A stretch of 64,000 bases of DNA from Bacteroidota bacterium (lineage in GTDB: Bacteria > Bacteroidota > Bacteroidia > Chitinophagales > Saprospiraceae): contig PZPC01000001.1 in the NCBI GenBank assembly GCA_003045895.1, positions 1-64,000 on the forward strand, given 5' to 3'. Made by a program: the position numbers and the translations under genes. Shown piece after piece: positions 62,078 to 64,000 of the stretch. Within the stretch, counting starts at the first letter, position 1. Each line of letters starts with the position of its first letter. The notes under the pieces are model-generated. The model searched no databases and was not told the origin of the DNA. It saw only the letters and a program-made list of their open reading frames with translations.

Positions 62078-63055
62078 TTACTTGGTCTCCAGGACGGTTT
62101 TTTCTACTTGCTCGGCTATCCAGCGAAAGGTTTTTGCCATTCCTTCCCGGAGCGGTAAAGTAGGTTTCCAGTGAATCTTCTCCTGGATCAGGCGGTTGTC
62201 CGAATTCCGGCCCCGCACCCCGGTTGGGCCGGGAATGTTTTTGATGCTGATCTGCTTGCCGGAAATCTCAATGACCATTTTAGCCAGGTCGTTGATCGCG
62301 ATCATCTCATCGGAACCAATGTTGACCGGCCCACTAAAATCCGATTCCATCAGCCGGCGTACCCCTTCGAGGCACTCGTCGATGTAGAGGAAAGAGCGGG
62401 TCTGTTTGCCATCGCCCCAGATCTCGATGTGATCGCCATCCTCGGCCTCGGCTACTTTGCGACAAACTGCTGCCGGCGCTTTTTCCCGGCCGCCGGTCCA
62501 GGTGCCTTCCGGGCCGAAAATGTTGTGAAAACGAGCCACCCGGACTTCCAGGCCATAATTTCGCTGGTAGGTGAAGTAGAGTCTTTCGCTGAATAATTTC
62601 TCCCAACCATATTCACTATCCGGCTGAGCGGGGTAGGCCGAATCTTCGGAGCATACCGGGTTGTCGGGGTCCAATTGGTTGAATTCGGGATAGATGCAGG
62701 CCGAAGAGGAATAGAAGATTTTCTTGACGTTGGCCATTCTGGCGGCGTGCAGGATGTTTAAGTTGACGAGTGCCGAATTGTGCATAATATCGGCATCATT
62801 TTCGCCGGTGAAGATAAATCCAGCTCCGCCCATATCCGCTGCCAGTTGGTAGATTTCATCAAAAGGTCGGTTGACTACCCGGCCACAGACCACCGGGTCG
62901 CGCAGGTCGCCCAGGATGAATTCATCCGCGGCAAAGTCCGAAAATTCGGGGTGTTTCAAGTCTACGGCCCTTACCCAGTAGCCTTCATTTTTTAGCCGCA
63001 AACAGAGATGAGACCCAATAAAGCCTCCCCCGCCACATACCAGTGCATGTTTCAT
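62078..63055 (-). CDS. NAD-dependent epimerase (GDP-mannose 3,5-epimerase-like)
   Basis: A 325-residue extended SDR. It has the NAD-binding CGGGGFIGSHLCLRL at the N-terminus, the LAADMGGAGFIF and HNSALVNLNIL stretches characteristic of the GDP-mannose 3,5-epimerase-like group, and the catalytic S/Y-x3-K (SSSACIYP and YGWEK). It ends at WIAEQVEK. The likely reaction is epimerisation of GDP-mannose to GDP-L-galactose or GDP-L-gulose; other GDP/dTDP-hexose substrates remain possible. It is well separated from the glycosyltransferase gene downstream (119 bases) and probably co-transcribed with the acyltransferase gene upstream (33 bases). Confidence 0.8.
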   Translation of the reverse strand: MKHALVCGGGGFIGSHLCLRLKNEGYWVRAVDLKHPEFSDFAADEFILGDLRDPVVCGRVVNRPFDEIYQLAADMGGAGFIFTGENDADIMHNSALVNLNILHAARMANVKKIFYSSSACIYPEFNQLDPDNPVCSEDSAYPAQPDSEYGWEKLFSERLYFTYQRNYGLEVRVARFHNIFGPEGTWTGGREKAPAAVCRKVAEAEDGDHIEIWGDGKQTRSFLYIDECLEGVRRLMESDFSGPVNIGSDEMIAINDLAKMVIEISGKQISIKNIPGPTGVRGRNSDNRLIQEKIHWKPTLPLREGMAKTFRWIAEQVEKTVLETK

Positions 63056-63088
63056 TTTTTTTGAATTTTAGGTTGGTTAATGAATGAT

Positions 63089-63772
63089 TTAAAACGATTT
63101 TTCTTGCTGTACGCCTTGGATCGGCCTGATCACCCGGCAAGGGTTCCCGCCGGCGATTACATTAGCAGGGATATCATGGGTGACGAGGCTATTGGCTCCA
63201 ATGACCGTGTTTTCCCCAATAGTAACCCCTTTGAGGACGACGGTATTCAGCCCGATCCAGGCGTTCCGCCCAATCCGGACCGGCCGTGCCTCCTCTCCCC
63301 CGATGGTGTGCCTTTGCGCGGCGGCCAGCGGGTGCCAGTCCCAGTCGGTGATCAGCACGTTGGCACCGCAAAGCACGCCGTCTTCAATGATGACTTGCCT
63401 GGCAGCTCCGATCACCGTACCGCTCATGCCTACCCCGTTGCCGATCACCACTTCCGCTTCCGGGCGAAGAGTAGAGATCATACACCTGCGGTTGACGCCT
63501 ACCAGATTGGAAGTTGCATCCGAGCGAAAGGAACAGTCCGAGCCGATCGAGATATTCGATAGGGGCGTGCGGTGCACATAGGGGCGCCCAAAAAACGTGG
63601 CATTGTGGCCAAGGGCGATGCCTTTTAACCGAAGCAAAAAACAGGTGGTCTGGGTAGAATAGCGGCACAGCAGCCACAGGCGACTGCGCCGGATCGTATT
63701 GAAGACCCGGCCCGGCAGGTCAGATCTCAGTTTTTGATTAAACGTCCCAGGTATTTTGACCGTACCGTACAT
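63089..63772 (-). CDS. Hexapeptide-repeat acyltransferase
   Basis: A 227-residue protein of the left-handed beta-helix family. Hexapeptide turns are visible (ISIGSDCSFRS, VVIGNGVGMSGTVIGAARQVIIEDGVLCGANVLI, PVRIGRNAWIGLNTVVLKGVTIGENTVIGANSLVT), with the GNP-type end (IAGGNPCRVIRPI). It would transfer an acetyl or other acyl group to a sugar hydroxyl of the glycan. ATG 63772 is chosen over a TTG one codon earlier. It lies between the epimerase gene and the cut carbamoyltransferase gene. Confidence 0.85.
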   Translation of the reverse strand: MYGTVKIPGTFNQKLRSDLPGRVFNTIRRSRLWLLCRYSTQTTCFLLRLKGIALGHNATFFGRPYVHRTPLSNISIGSDCSFRSDATSNLVGVNRRCMISTLRPEAEVVIGNGVGMSGTVIGAARQVIIEDGVLCGANVLITDWDWHPLAAAQRHTIGGEEARPVRIGRNAWIGLNTVVLKGVTIGENTVIGANSLVTHDIPANVIAGGNPCRVIRPIQGVQQEKSF

Positions 63773-63808
63773 CAAAAAAGTGCTTTTCGGATGGCTATTG
63801 GCAGCCCC

Positions 63809-64000
63809 TTATTTTTGGATGAAATAGTTGTTGATAAATAAGCCGTCGATCCCGGAATCAAACAGGCAGCGGATAGCCTCTTTGGGATGATTGATGATTG
63901 GCTCGCCGAGGATATTAAAAGAAGTGTTGAGGATAACGTATTCTCCTGTCAATTTCCCGAATTCGTGGATCAGCTCCCAATACCTGGGGTTGGTTTCCTT
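63809..64000 (-). CDS. Carbamoyltransferase C-terminal part, cut by window end
   Basis: Reading leftward from base 64000 gives 63 residues and a stop (TAA at 63809). The peptide contains GEYVILNTSFNILGEPIINH and then EAIRCLFDSGIDGLFINNYFI. The LNTSFN-x-x-GEPI element with its following helix is the signature of the C-terminal Carbam_trans_C domain of NodU/CmcH-type O-carbamoyltransferases. The start and the catalytic N-terminal domain lie outside the window. The enzyme would carbamoylate a sugar of this glycan. Confidence 0.75.
   Translation of the reverse strand, partial: KETNPRYWELIHEFGKLTGEYVILNTSFNILGEPIINHPKEAIRCLFDSGIDGLFINNYFIQK

Overview
The window looks like a chromosome segment from a GC-rich (about 55%) multicellular-type Bacteroidota, most likely Saprospiria/Lewinella-like. 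The evidence is Bacteroidetes-type -7 boxes (TAnnTTTG and TAnnTTCG) before several genes, weak Shine-Dalgarno sites, C-terminal type IX secretion sorting domains on a subtilase and a choice-of-anchor B protein, and large TPR and outer-membrane beta-barrel proteins. No rRNA, tRNA or CRISPR array was seen.

Layout. 1-6.3 kb: L-serine dehydratase, converging on a three-gene condensin-like operon (SMC ATPase, MukF/JetA-like and MukE/JetB-like proteins) with no visible nuclease subunit. 6.4-6.9 and 13.9-14.75 kb: two copies of a composite non-coding repeat with long hairpins. 7-12.5 kb: a minus-strand run of tyrS, an alpha-amylase-like TIM-barrel protein, a PhzF-family protein and a trans-sulfuration PLP enzyme; tyrS is divergent from a LolC/E-type permease. 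14.8-17.1 kb: an acyl-CoA oxidase-like flavoenzyme.

17.4-25.2 kb is an accessory island and the most interesting part. Decayed DUF1016 and antitoxin-like fragments lie on the left. Next comes a tight operon: an effector-associated-domain (EAD) gene broken by two TAA codons, an unknown 450-residue protein, a membrane-anchored STAND NTPase, and a secreted FGE-sulfatase/C-type-lectin-fold protein. The last 41 codons of that final gene are the variable repeat of a diversity-generating retroelement (DGR). An HRDC-domain DGR accessory gene, a remnant of the DGR reverse transcriptase and an asparagine-codon-rich template repeat follow. The reverse transcriptase has been cut down to its last ~65 residues by a RAYT-type (IS200-like) transposase element bounded by two near-identical palindromes. 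The reading is a diversified, NTPase-based recognition/conflict system whose diversification engine has been lost locally. The right edge holds a GIY-YIG fragment and an orphan antitoxin-like gene.

25.2-47.1 kb is mostly housekeeping: a cobalamin/metal-binding protein, a T9SS subtilase, a lipoprotein, a CDP-alcohol phosphatidyltransferase, a flavoprotein, an RlpA-like protein, a thioesterase, a choice-of-anchor B protein, a candidate small RNA, ornithine aminotransferase, a TPR protein plus outer-membrane barrel pair, S4 and CBS proteins, and a 2-oxoacid:ferredoxin oxidoreductase operon with a GltD-like FAD/iron-sulfur partner.

47.3-64 kb is a surface-glycan cluster: deacetylases, a formyltransferase, four glycosyltransferases, a GT39-like membrane enzyme, a UbiA-type phosphoribosyltransferase with its HAD phosphatase, AsnB, a GDP-mannose-epimerase-like SDR, a hexapeptide acyltransferase, a carbamoyltransferase cut by the window end, and an exported heparin-lyase-like lipoprotein.
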